DNA from: Halomonas sp. A40-4
GTDB lineage: Bacteria > Pseudomonadota > Gammaproteobacteria > Pseudomonadales > Halomonadaceae
DNA length: 64,000 bases
NCBI RefSeq assembly: GCF_015767635.1
Contig: NZ_CP065230.1
Span: 3,472,001 to 3,536,000 of the forward strand
Direction of reading: 5' to 3'
Shown here piece after piece: positions 18,624 through 26,945 of the stretch. The position numbers and the translations under genes were made by a program. The notes beneath the pieces are model-generated. The model saw nothing but the letters and a program-made list of their open reading frames with translations, had not been told where the DNA came from and ran no database searches. Each line of letters begins with the position of its first letter. Within the stretch, counting starts at the first letter, position 1.

Positions 18624-18650
18624 TCGGTTGGTCGAATCGTCGTGGCGCGC

Positions 18651-20246
18651 TTAACCGGCGAACGAGGCGTACATGATGATGACCAGCAGCACCAGTACGA
18701 TACCGGCAGGCACCGCCCCTTTCCACGGGGTGAGGTCAACATCGCCAGAGTGCTCCTGGACCCAGTCGGTCTCGCGCGGACGTAGCTTGCCAATCACCAG
18801 CATCACCGCCACCAGCAGCACGAATACCGCCGCGACAAAGTGGAACTCATGCATGACGGCGGGTAGCTTGTCGAAGGGTGGCACGAAATAGCCCGCGGCG
18901 ATCAGCAAACAGCCACCTACCAAGCCAATTTTCGCCGCCATCGGCGGTACACGCTTGGTCAAAAGCCCCACCAGCACCACCGCCAGGATAGGAATGAAGT
19001 AGATGGCATTCATCTTCTGCAAGTAGCCGAACAGGCTTTCCTGACCTGCCAGTAAGGGCGCAATGGTCATGGTGGTAATGGCCATGATCCAACCAAACAC
19101 CTTGCCCGACTTCACCACCTGCTCCTCTGTGGCGTCTTTCTTGAGGACTTGCTTGTAGATACCCAAGCTGAAGATGGTCGTCGTGCTGTTCAGCGCGGAG
19201 TTGAACGACGACAGGATCGCCCCGACCATCACCGCGGCAAAGAAACCGGTGAGGTACGGCGGCAGCACGTTAAACACCAGATGGCCGTAAGCTTCATCGG
19301 CGCGAATGCCATCATCGGCGTACAGGTGGTAGGCAATGATCCCTGGCAGTACCAGATAAATTGGGCCCAGCAGCTTGAAGAATCCCGTCAGCAGGACACC
19401 CTTCTGGCCTTCCGCAAGGTTTTTAGCGGCAAAGGTCCGCTGGATGATCTGCTGGTTGGTCGTCCAGTAGAACAGGTTGATCAGGAAGACACCGGTGAAA
19501 AGCGTGAAGAACGGCACCTGTTGATCACTACCGCCGATCGAATTGAGCTTGTCAGGATTGCTGGTTTTCAGTGTATTCCAGCCTTCCATGATGCCTTCAC
19601 CACCGCTGACGGCTTGCAGGCCGAAGTAGACGATCACAAAGCCACCGATCAACAGACCAACGCCGTTAAGAGTGTCGGATACCGCGACCGTGCGTAACCC
19701 GCCGAACAGCGCATAGATGGCGCCCACAATCCCCACGACCCATACCGTCAGCCAGAGTAGCGTGGTCGGTGATTCGATACCCGTCAGCGCGGGCAGGTCG
19801 AGCATGCCCTGCAGCCCTATCGCACCCGAGTAGAGAATAATCGGCAGCAAAATCACCGCGTAGGCAATCAGGAAGATCACGTTGGCGATCAGTTGCGTGC
19901 CTTTATCAAAGCGGATCAGCAATAGTTGGGGCAACGTCGCAATACCGCTTTTTAAAAAGCGCGGCAGGAAGAACAGCGCCAGCGCCACCAGGGCAATGAC
20001 TGCCACCACTTCCCAGGCCATTACGCTCAGGCCATCGCTGAAGGCTGAGCCGTTCAGCCCCACCATCTGCTCGGTGGACAGATTGGTCATCAACAGCGAC
20101 CCGGCAATCAAAGGAAACGTCAGCGTCCGCCCTGCCAGGAAATAGCCGCTGGTGCTGCTGTGATCATCCCGTCGCGTAATGCGCCAGGTAATAAAGGCCA
20201 CTAAACAAGTGAAGAATAGAAATGACGCCAGGGTGAGGGCATGCAT
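18651..20246 (-). CDS. Sodium:solute symporter (SSS family, vSGLT/YidK-like)
   Basis: A 531-residue membrane protein with about fourteen helices. The segment [19 protein letters not shown] then [12 protein letters not shown] closely follows the vSGLT/YidK pattern, so a sugar or sugar-like ligand is likely. ATG 20246 is chosen because AAGGA precedes it; the frame to 20291 adds an unlikely cytosolic tail. The gene stands alone with a perfect 12-bp palindrome upstream (20313-20324). The ligand is not known. Confidence 0.9.
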   Translation of the reverse strand: MHALTLASFLFFTCLVAFITWRITRRDDHSSTSGYFLAGRTLTFPLIAGSLLMTNLSTEQMVGLNGSAFSDGLSVMAWEVVAVIALVALALFFLPRFLKSGIATLPQLLLIRFDKGTQLIANVIFLIAYAVILLPIILYSGAIGLQGMLDLPALTGIESPTTLLWLTVWVVGIVGAIYALFGGLRTVAVSDTLNGVGLLIGGFVIVYFGLQAVSGGEGIMEGWNTLKTSNPDKLNSIGGSDQQVPFFTLFTGVFLINLFYWTTNQQIIQRTFAAKNLAEGQKGVLLTGFFKLLGPIYLVLPGIIAYHLYADDGIRADEAYGHLVFNVLPPYLTGFFAAVMVGAILSSFNSALNSTTTIFSLGIYKQVLKKDATEEQVVKSGKVFGWIMAITTMTIAPLLAGQESLFGYLQKMNAIYFIPILAVVLVGLLTKRVPPMAAKIGLVGGCLLIAAGYFVPPFDKLPAVMHEFHFVAAVFVLLVAVMLVIGKLRPRETDWVQEHSGDVDLTPWKGAVPAGIVLVLLVIIMYASFAG

Positions 20247-20312
20247 AAGAACATCCTTCGGGGCGGTCGCGCATGCTCGCGTGCTACACAAAACATCAGC
20301 GCAGTGGATTTA

Positions 20313-20324
20313 GGTAAATTTACC
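20313..20324. promoter_or_regulatory. Perfect palindrome GGTAAATTTACC, candidate operator
   Basis: A 12-bp perfect palindrome 67 bases upstream of the sodium symporter start. No regulator gene is adjacent, so the binding protein is unknown. Confidence 0.4.
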
Positions 20325-20621
20325 GAGTGGCGTTGGATTTTAGAACGGTGACTCGATTCCGCTATTCGTCTTTAGTCGCAATCAATCGCCTAAAGAGGTG
20401 TTTTTCTAACAAAATTTTCTAAATATCAGACATTTGCACCCCACCTATCGACTGACTGCCCGTTGCCGCGTTTCACTACGTCGCTGGACGCTCACAATGT
20501 TAGAGTGGCGCTATGGAATCGCTTTAACGCATCAAGAAGCACCAGCTACTTAACTTGGCCAAGATACAAGCCGCTGATGGGATGGCCGCTTCAGAGAGCG
20601 GAAGCTCACTGGAGGAACGCC

Positions 20622-20708
20622 TTGAATCGGCCGGTATCGGCGGCAGCCAGCAAGAGCGGCGACTTGCTGGCACGCCTGAAAGCCAAGAAACATGCCACGC
20701 AGTATTAA
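20622..20708 (+). CDS. Possible 28-residue basic peptide
   Basis: TTG start with GGAGG six bases upstream, ideal spacing, and a TAA stop. The product would begin MNRPVSAAASKSGD and end LKAKKHATQY, rich in lysine and alanine. Codon use is GC-rich like the neighbours. It precedes the channel gene by 52 bases on the same strand. I do not recognise it, and the rare start codon and short length keep this a candidate only. A second overlapping frame (ATG 20582) has no good ribosome-binding site. Confidence 0.3.
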   Translation: MNRPVSAAASKSGDLLARLKAKKHATQY

Positions 20709-20760
20709 CCTGCTGGTATAGCCCGCCCTGCCGGGTGGGCCTGTTCTAAAGGGGCTCGCA

Positions 20761-21840
20761 GTGCCTGTTCTATTACGTCTGTTCAAGGCGCTTCAGGCGT
20801 CTACGATCAATGTCAGTTGGATGTTTTTGTTATTGATGGTCATCAGCCATGCGGCACTTTCATGGGCCCTTATGGCGATGAGCAGTGAAGCGGTAGCCGA
20901 GACTTTCGGAACATGGGTGTACTTTTACGTCACCACGGCGACAACGGTGGGCTATGGCGACTATAGTCCGGTAACGTCCAGCGGCCAGTGGGCCGCCGCC
21001 TTATGGGTGATTCCCGGCGGCATTATGCTGTTTGCCGCGTTTATCGGTAAAGCAACCGCTAATATCAGTTCAACATGGAGAATGCTGGTGCAGGGTAATG
21101 CTGATTACAGCCATCTTAACGGACATACCCTCGTCGTCGGTTGGCATGGCGAGCCAACAGCGCATATTATTCGCATCCTGCAGGCCGACACTAACCTCCC
21201 CGACGATATTGTGCTGTGCGTCGCCAAAGATATCGACAACCCATTGCCGGGCAGCATCAAGTTCGTCAAAGGCGATAGCTTTTCCGATACTGAACTGCTG
21301 GCACGAGCGGGCATTCAAGGAGCCAGCCGCATCATTATTTACGATGAGACCGATGAGCGCGTGGCCACCATTGCCTTATCGGTCTTCGATCAAAAGCCGG
21401 CTGGCTGCCACGTCGTCGCCCACTGCGATAACCCGGCAACGGCCAACATGTTGCGGCGTACCTTACCGGGTATTGAGTGTACTCAGGGGTTATCGATCGA
21501 AATGCTGGTCCGCTCCGCCACCGACGCAGGCATCAGCCGTGTGGTCAATGAACTGCTCGCCATTGACCACGGCGCAACCCAGTTCCAGGGGTGCTTACCC
21601 AACACGCTGCCAGCCGATCAAACAGCTCGCTACGGCGACCTGATGAGCCTGGCCAAATCAAGCGACAACATCACACTGTTAGGGGTGTGGCGCCCATCCA
21701 TTGAGGCGCATCAAATGCTCAACCCTCCGGCTGATTTCGCGGTAGGCAAAGGCGACACTCTGTATTACATGGGAGACAAACGACTTACAGAGGCCGAGCT
21801 AACTCGCTTGTTTCAGTCTGCTGCGCAGGGGGCCGCCTGA
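20761..21840 (+). CDS. Two-helix potassium channel with RCK (TrkA-N) domain
   Basis: A 359-residue protein with membrane helices at about 18-40 and 75-97, and the K+ selectivity filter TTVGYGD at 61-67 in the pore loop. A cytoplasmic Rossmann domain follows (LVVGWHGEPTAHIIRIL), as in MthK-type channels. The start is GTG 20761 with AAGGGG upstream. The stop shares a base with the DUF2491 start. Its placement at the head of a DUF2491/DUF350/DUF1190/ATP-grasp operon suggests a role in membrane potential or envelope stress rather than bulk potassium uptake; this is inference. Confidence 0.9.
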   Translation: MPVLLRLFKALQASTINVSWMFLLLMVISHAALSWALMAMSSEAVAETFGTWVYFYVTTATTVGYGDYSPVTSSGQWAAALWVIPGGIMLFAAFIGKATANISSTWRMLVQGNADYSHLNGHTLVVGWHGEPTAHIIRILQADTNLPDDIVLCVAKDIDNPLPGSIKFVKGDSFSDTELLARAGIQGASRIIIYDETDERVATIALSVFDQKPAGCHVVAHCDNPATANMLRRTLPGIECTQGLSIEMLVRSATDAGISRVVNELLAIDHGATQFQGCLPNTLPADQTARYGDLMSLAKSSDNITLLGVWRPSIEAHQMLNPPADFAVGKGDTLYYMGDKRLTEAELTRLFQSAAQGAA

Positions 21841-22547
21841 TGCTCAAGACGCTTAAGAGGTTATATCGCGCCACCACCGCTCCCTCTGCGTCACCTCCAG
21901 CACCGGGTTTGCCCAACGGTATGCCCCCAGCAGCGCTGGAAGGCTTGCGCCTCGATGGTCGCGTCAACATCCAACTGATTGACCTGTGCACCTACCCCGA
22001 TGCCCTGTTTCACTGGGACAACGAGGCCTTTCATCATATCGCCGCTGTCGGGCATGTCGATCTCGGCCAAGGTGCCCACCTGGTGCGCTTTTACCTGGAT
22101 AACGACACTTGGTTGCAAGCCAATATCGAGCAAGAGCAGGTAGTCGAATACAAACTGTTCGATTTCTATCGCGTCGCGCAGCTATCCCCTGTCGAGTTTG
22201 ATACGCTGGTCAACGGCACTGACCCGCATACCAATCCAACAGGCGCGCAAACCGTTACGATTACCTCGACCGATACATCCGAACGTCGTTGTACTTACCA
22301 ACGCGTGTGGGGTGATGACGCTCAAGAATGGTCGCCGCCGGCCGTATTCGAGGAACAGGTAGTCACCACTGACAGTATTAGCAGCCGCTACGTTACCCAC
22401 CACGCCATGCTTTTTGAACGCGCTATCCAGGACGCTGAGCGCATGGAATACGCATTGGTCAGCGCCGAAAACGATGGCGACGGTGGTTTCATGGTGGTGT
22501 ATAACGTCGGCGTTGACGTTGCCCCGATGGATATCGACGCCCTTTGA
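21840..22547 (+). CDS. DUF2491 protein (YjfK-like)
   Basis: A 235-residue soluble protein, acidic, without signal peptide or membrane helix, matching the DUF2491/YjfK group. YjfK is encoded beside YjfL (DUF350), YjfM (DUF1190) and YjfC in E. coli, and the same neighbours follow here. Its biochemical role is not established. The ATG overlaps the channel stop by one base (TGATG), so it is translationally coupled. Confidence 0.82.
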   Translation: MLKTLKRLYRATTAPSASPPAPGLPNGMPPAALEGLRLDGRVNIQLIDLCTYPDALFHWDNEAFHHIAAVGHVDLGQGAHLVRFYLDNDTWLQANIEQEQVVEYKLFDFYRVAQLSPVEFDTLVNGTDPHTNPTGAQTVTITSTDTSERRCTYQRVWGDDAQEWSPPAVFEEQVVTTDSISSRYVTHHAMLFERAIQDAERMEYALVSAENDGDGGFMVVYNVGVDVAPMDIDAL

Positions 22548-22580
22548 CTTTTCTCAACCTTCACGAAGGAAACAACGTCC

Positions 22581-22994
22581 ATGCTGCATTATCTGCAGGG
22601 TTTACCGTATTTTATTGCCTACCTGGTCGCGGCGATCATTTTGTTGGTCGCATTCATGTACTGCTATAGCCGCATCACGCCGCACCACGAATGGAAGCTG
22701 ATTCGCGAGGGCAACGCGGCCGCCGCGACCGCCTACGGCGGCTCTATCCTGGGCTTTACCATCCCGCTGTACAGCGCCATGGCCAACTCCATCAGCTTTG
22801 TCGACTTCATTTTGTGGGGCGTGGTTGCGTTTATCGTCCAGTTGGCAACCTTCTTCGGCGTGAAGCTGTTCCTACGCAAGCAGGGAGAAAGCCTCTCGCA
22901 ACATATTACCGAAGGCCACCAGGCTTACGGCATTTTAATGGCAAGCATCGCCGTGGCCGTTGGCTTGCTCAACGCCGCCTCGATGACGTGGTAA
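22581..22994 (+). CDS. DUF350 inner membrane protein (YjfL-like)
   Basis: A 137-residue protein with four membrane helices, arranged as two DUF350-type helical pairs (the second begins near IVQLATFFGVKLF). GAAGGA precedes the ATG. DUF350 proteins regularly accompany ATP-grasp ligases and PspA-linked genes. Their function is unknown. It sits between the DUF2491 and DUF1190 genes with short gaps. Confidence 0.85.
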   Translation: MLHYLQGLPYFIAYLVAAIILLVAFMYCYSRITPHHEWKLIREGNAAAATAYGGSILGFTIPLYSAMANSISFVDFILWGVVAFIVQLATFFGVKLFLRKQGESLSQHITEGHQAYGILMASIAVAVGLLNAASMTW

Positions 22995-23009
22995 AAGGAA
23001 GCCGCTGAC

Positions 23010-23621
23010 ATGTCCAGATACGATCAAACACCGCATTTGCCGAGACGCAAACGCAGCGCACGCCTGTCACTCGCGATGATGGGCGCCAGCGCCTTTGGCC
23101 TGACTGCCTGCGGACAACCACCCCAGGAAGAACACATTACCGACATCGAGTTTGATGAGCCGCGCAGTTTCCAGAGCGTCGAGGATTGTGTCGCCGCGGA
23201 TGTTTATACGCGCAATGCCTGCGAGGCTGCCTACGAGGCTTCGCTTGAGGACGTGCCGCGCTTTAACACCCTGGAAGAATGTGAGGCGGAACACGGCGAA
23301 GGCGCCTGTACCGAACCCACAGATGAGCAGTCACAGGCGGCAACCGGTAGCAGCGGCGGCAGCTGGTTCATGCCTGCCATGATGGGCTATATGGTCGGCA
23401 GCATGATGTCCAACACCAGCCGCGGGCGTTCGTTCGAGCGGGTTTATCAAGAGCCGGTGTACCGCAATCGCCAAAACCAGGGCAACTGGAACACCGCGTC
23501 AAGCCAGGCTACCCAGCGGATCTCTCAGCGTAACGACGCCATGCGCAGTTCGGTGCGCGCGTCTTCACAGCGTAGTGGCTTTGGCTCGCGTTCATCCACA
23601 CGGAGTGGCTGGGGCTCTTAA
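23010..23621 (+). CDS. DUF1190 lipoprotein (YgiB/YjfM-like)
   Basis: A 203-residue protein with a basic N-terminus, hydrophobic signal and lipobox LTAC, placing the lipidated cysteine at C34. The mature part has paired cysteine segments (DCVAAD, NACEAAYE, LEECEAEHGEGAC) followed by a low-complexity tail rich in serine, glycine and arginine ending SGWGS, as in YgiB. In E. coli, ygiB lies beside the ATP-grasp gene ygiC, and the same pairing occurs here. Function is unknown. Confidence 0.85.
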   Translation: MSRYDQTPHLPRRKRSARLSLAMMGASAFGLTACGQPPQEEHITDIEFDEPRSFQSVEDCVAADVYTRNACEAAYEASLEDVPRFNTLEECEAEHGEGACTEPTDEQSQAATGSSGGSWFMPAMMGYMVGSMMSNTSRGRSFERVYQEPVYRNRQNQGNWNTASSQATQRISQRNDAMRSSVRASSQRSGFGSRSSTRSGWGS

Positions 23622-23639
23622 CCGCCAGCAAAGCTCACC

Positions 23640-24806
23640 ATGCTACGAATCGATATCCCTGAGCGGCAAAACTGGAAAGCCCTGGCCCACGAACTGGGCT
23701 TTCATTTCCATACCATTGAGGGCGAGCCTTACTGGAAGGAAAACGCCTACTACCAGTTCACCATGGAGCAGGTAGAGCGCGACATAGAGGCACCCACCGA
23801 GGCAATCCATGAGATGTGCATGGAGTTGGTCGACAAGGTCTGCCACTCCAATGCCTTGATGCAGCGTTTAGCGCTACCCGAGCACATGTGGGACAGCATC
23901 CATCACTCGTGGAGAGCTGGTCAGCCGCACCTTTACGGGCGTATGGATTTTGCCTATTCCGGCGATGGCCCGGCAAAGCTGCTGGAACTCAACTACGACA
24001 CCCCGACCTCACTTTACGAAGCGGGCTTCTTCCAGTGGGTATGGCTCGAGCAAGCCATGACACAGGGCATCCTGCCGCGTCACGCCGATCAATACAACTC
24101 GATACAGGAGCGGCTGATCAATGCCATGGCACATCTGGGCGACCGCCTCGAGGGCCGCACGCTATATTTCTCGTGCGTCAAGGATAACGCCGAAGAGCGT
24201 GCCACGGTGCACTACCTTCAGGATGTCGCGGTGCAGGCAGGCCTCAACGCCCCCTTTATCTACACCGAAGATATTGGCCAGCATCCGGCGGCCGATCACT
24301 TCGTCGACCTCGACGACCAGCCCATTCAGGCACTGTTCAAGCTGTATCCCTGGGAAGAAATGGCCGACGACGCTTTTGGTGAATTGATCCCCCAGTTAAA
24401 CACTCACTGGTTTGAGCCGCCCTGGAAGGCGGTGTTATCCAACAAAGGTATCTTGCCGCTGCTGTGGGAACACTTCGAAGGACACCCCAACCTGTTACCG
24501 GCATTTTTCGAGAAAGCCAATAGCTCACCGCTACCCGCCGGCTGGGTGCGCAAGCCGTTTTTCTCGCGGGAAGGCAGCAACATCGAACTGATTACCCCTG
24601 CGGGCCAGCGCGAAGCGGTCGGTGGCCCCTATACCGATAGCCCCTGGATTCGGCAGGCGTATCACCCCATGCCACGCTTCGGTGATAATCACGCCCTGGT
24701 CGGCAGTTGGGTCGTCGGCGACCGTGCCTGCGGCATGGGCATTCGCGAAGACGTCGGGCACATCACCAAGGATTCTTCCTGCTTTGTGCCCCACGCCATT
24801 GTCTAA
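23640..24806 (+). CDS. Glutathionylspermidine synthase family ATP-grasp ligase (YgiC/YjfC-like)
   Basis: A 388-residue protein matching the C-terminal amide-bond-forming half of glutathionylspermidine synthase; the N-terminal amidase half of the E. coli 619-residue enzyme is absent. Conserved segments include ELNYDTPTSLYEAGFFQW and KPFFSREGSN, with the ATP-grasp residues in the latter part. Such stand-alone ligases join an acid to an amine or peptide, but the substrate of this group is unknown. It is the last gene of the channel-DUF2491-DUF350-DUF1190 operon and converges with moeA. Confidence 0.88.
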   Translation: MLRIDIPERQNWKALAHELGFHFHTIEGEPYWKENAYYQFTMEQVERDIEAPTEAIHEMCMELVDKVCHSNALMQRLALPEHMWDSIHHSWRAGQPHLYGRMDFAYSGDGPAKLLELNYDTPTSLYEAGFFQWVWLEQAMTQGILPRHADQYNSIQERLINAMAHLGDRLEGRTLYFSCVKDNAEERATVHYLQDVAVQAGLNAPFIYTEDIGQHPAADHFVDLDDQPIQALFKLYPWEEMADDAFGELIPQLNTHWFEPPWKAVLSNKGILPLLWEHFEGHPNLLPAFFEKANSSPLPAGWVRKPFFSREGSNIELITPAGQREAVGGPYTDSPWIRQAYHPMPRFGDNHALVGSWVVGDRACGMGIREDVGHITKDSSCFVPHAIV

Positions 24807-24820
24807 CGGTTGATCATGCT

Positions 24821-26026
24821 TCAGCCCATCAGCCATAAACAGCTGACCGAATCACCCTGGGCGATATCGCGATGCGGCGGGATGACCGCCAGCGCATTGG
24901 CCTGAATACACGAGGACAGAACCGACGAGTTCTGATCATCAAACGCCTTGGCATGCGCACCTTGAGCATCAAACGTCAGGACCACGCGCATATAGTGCTG
25001 CCGAGGGCCAGTGGATGTTGAAAACTCTGCTCGCGCGGTGACACAAGGCAGCGCTGTCAGATCGGGGCAGCTTAATAGCGCGCCCATCAGCGGGCGTAAA
25101 AAAAGCCAGGCGCCGACAAAGCCGGAAACGGGATTACCGGGTAATCCGACAAAGTGCGCCTGCCCGCCTTCGCGTCGCGGCAAGTGCCCCAGCGCCAACG
25201 GCTTGCCCGGCCGAATGGCGAGCTTCCACATCGTGAGCTTACCCAGTGCCTCGAGCGAGGCTTTCACGTGATCCTCTTCGCCGACACTCACCCCGCCGGT
25301 GCTGACGACGACGTCGGCATCTTCCGCCGCCTGGGCGAGCAGCTCCCGAGTGCGTTCAGCATCGTCGGGCACGCTGACCTGGGTAACCACCTCAGCGCCA
25401 AAGGTTGTAAGCAACCGCGTGAGCATGGGGCGGTTTGAGTTATACAGCTGTCCCGGCTTGAGCGGCGTACCGGGGTCAACCACTTCATCGCCGGTAGACA
25501 ACAGCGCTACCCGCGGCCGACGGCGAACGCCAACCTCTGTCACCCCCTGTCCGGCCAGGTGGCCTAGCGCTGCGGCCTCCAGGCACTGACCGGCGCTCAG
25601 CAGCACATCCCCCTGGCGCACATCGCGCCCCTTCAAACGCACATTGTCGCCAGCGGGGATATCCGCAGGGATCGTGGCAACATCGCCATCCACCTCGACG
25701 CGCTCCTGCATGACCACGCAGTCGGCCCCGGGGGGGATTTCACCGCCGGTAAAAATCCGCGCGCAGCTGCCCGGCGCCAGCGGCGTGGCAGGCGTGCCCG
25801 CCGCAATCCGCTGGCTGACCCACAGTCGCTGTCCGGCATCCCCCGCCCGCAGCGCGTAGCCGTCCATCGCGCTATTGGTATACGGCGGCACGTCAAGCTG
25901 CGCCGTAAAGTTTTCAGCCAGCACTCGTCCGGCCGCACCGGGAAGCGCCACGCGCTCCGCCGTCATGGGCGTGACATCTGCCAGCAGCGCAGCCAGGGCA
26001 TCATCAATGGAGTGCAGCTCAGCCAT
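24821..26026 (-). CDS. moeA: Molybdopterin molybdenumtransferase MoeA (copy 1)
   Basis: Inserts molybdenum into adenylated molybdopterin. The 401 residues show the MoeA domain order, with TNSAMDGYAL near residue 50, the DVRQGDVLL segment, STGDEV, and the catalytic loop TGGVSVGEEDHV and GLPGNPVS. The start lies inside the 3' end of moaB, overlapping by eight bases, so they form one operon. A second, more divergent MoeA is encoded at 37175-38422 in the same window. Confidence 0.94.
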   Translation of the reverse strand: MAELHSIDDALAALLADVTPMTAERVALPGAAGRVLAENFTAQLDVPPYTNSAMDGYALRAGDAGQRLWVSQRIAAGTPATPLAPGSCARIFTGGEIPPGADCVVMQERVEVDGDVATIPADIPAGDNVRLKGRDVRQGDVLLSAGQCLEAAALGHLAGQGVTEVGVRRRPRVALLSTGDEVVDPGTPLKPGQLYNSNRPMLTRLLTTFGAEVVTQVSVPDDAERTRELLAQAAEDADVVVSTGGVSVGEEDHVKASLEALGKLTMWKLAIRPGKPLALGHLPRREGGQAHFVGLPGNPVSGFVGAWLFLRPLMGALLSCPDLTALPCVTARAEFSTSTGPRQHYMRVVLTFDAQGAHAKAFDDQNSSVLSSCIQANALAVIPPHRDIAQGDSVSCLWLMG

Positions 26027-26537
26027 GCTGGCCTCGCTCGGGGATCACCAGGTTGGCGAAGTTGCACGGCTTGTGGCGGCTGTCGAGCTGTTCGGCAAGA
26101 ATGCCGTCCCAGCCGGTGCGACAGGCGCCGGTCGAGCCCGGCAGGCAGAAGATCACCGTGGCGTTGGCCAGCCCGCCGAGACAGCGGCTTTGAATTGTGG
26201 AGCTGCCGATTTCCTCGCCGCTCAGCTGACGGAATCGCTCGCCAAAGCCTTCAATTGGCTTGTCGAGCAGCACCCGCACCGCCTCCGGCGTCGAATCGCG
26301 GCCGGTAAAGCCGGTGCCGCCGGTGGTGATCACGCCCTGCACCGCAGGGTCAGCAATCCATTGGGCCACCACGGCGCGAATGGTGTACACGTCGTCCGGC
26401 ACGATACGCTTTTCTACCAGCTGGTGACCGGCCTGGGTCAGCCGTTCGACCAGGGCCTGGCCACTGCGGTCGGTCTCATCGGTGCGCGTATCGGAAATCG
26501 TCAGTACCGCGATACGCAGCGGAATCATCGGCTCCAT
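26019..26537 (-). CDS. moaB: Molybdenum cofactor biosynthesis protein MoaB
   Basis: A 172-residue Mog/MoaB-fold protein that binds molybdopterin and adenylates it before metal insertion. Visible segments are TISDTRTDETDRSG, the phosphate-binding ITTGGTGFTGRDSTPEA and the C-terminal PGSTGACRTGW. AAGGAG precedes the ATG. It overlaps moeA, the enzyme acting after it, and follows the DUF1244 gene by three bases. Confidence 0.93.
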   Translation of the reverse strand: MEPMIPLRIAVLTISDTRTDETDRSGQALVERLTQAGHQLVEKRIVPDDVYTIRAVVAQWIADPAVQGVITTGGTGFTGRDSTPEAVRVLLDKPIEGFGERFRQLSGEEIGSSTIQSRCLGGLANATVIFCLPGSTGACRTGWDGILAEQLDSRHKPCNFANLVIPERGQHG

Positions 26538-26540
26538 GGG

Positions 26541-26858
26541 CTACTCCTTGGCGCGCTTTTGCGCTTGCCGGGCCTCAAGCGCCGCCAGTTGTTCCGGCGT
26601 TGCCTTGCCTTGGTAGAGGTCTTTCCACTCATCGTAAGGCATGCCGTAAACGTACTCGCGGGCCTCTTCATAGCTCAGGCTTTCGCCCCGCGCCTCCGCC
26701 GCGCTCACCAGCCACTTGGACAGACAGTTGCGACAGAAATCGGCCAGAATCATCAGGTCGATATTCTGCACGTCTTTATTGTCATCAAGATGCTGCAACA
26801 GCTGGCGAAAGGCCGCCGCCTCGATCTCGGTACGGGTGGTATCGTCAAACTGATTCAT
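26541..26858 (-). CDS. DUF1244 protein
   Basis: A 105-residue helical acidic protein with the DUF1244 core ILADFCRNCLSKWLV and a YGMPYDEWK segment. The CRNC pair might bind metal, but the family has no known function. It is the first gene of a DUF1244-moaB-moeA operon, with GGAGGTCACC before the ATG. The link to molybdenum cofactor is positional only. Confidence 0.8.
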   Translation of the reverse strand: MNQFDDTTRTEIEAAAFRQLLQHLDDNKDVQNIDLMILADFCRNCLSKWLVSAAEARGESLSYEEAREYVYGMPYDEWKDLYQGKATPEQLAALEARQAQKRAKE

Positions 26859-26897
26859 TTAGGTGACCTCCATGATGGACATTACGCTCAGCATAAC

Positions 26898-26923
26898 AAA
26901 AGACACCGCCCGTAGGCGGTGTC
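26898..26923 (-). terminator. Terminator of the formate dehydrogenase operon
   Basis: Perfect 9-bp arms GACACCGCC / GGCGGTGTC with a 4-base loop; on the minus strand the stem is followed by TTTT. It lies just after the gamma subunit gene and before the DUF1244 promoter. Confidence 0.8.
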
Positions 26924-26945
26924 CTTTGCGACATTCCAGCGCGCC

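Larger units (their letters stand above)
20247..20760. other. 514-bp intergenic region between symporter and channel genes
   Basis: Holds the symporter promoter side with a 12-bp palindrome, an AT-rich stretch around 20395-20435, a possible 28-codon reading frame at 20622-20708 and a GC hairpin (GCCCGCCC / GGGTGGGC, about 20716-20735) before the channel gene. Nothing else is evident. Confidence 0.6.

Noticed and set aside
20582-20749. A 55-codon frame in front of the channel gene
   Set aside because: The ATG lacks a ribosome-binding site and the frame overlaps the better-supported 28-codon candidate.
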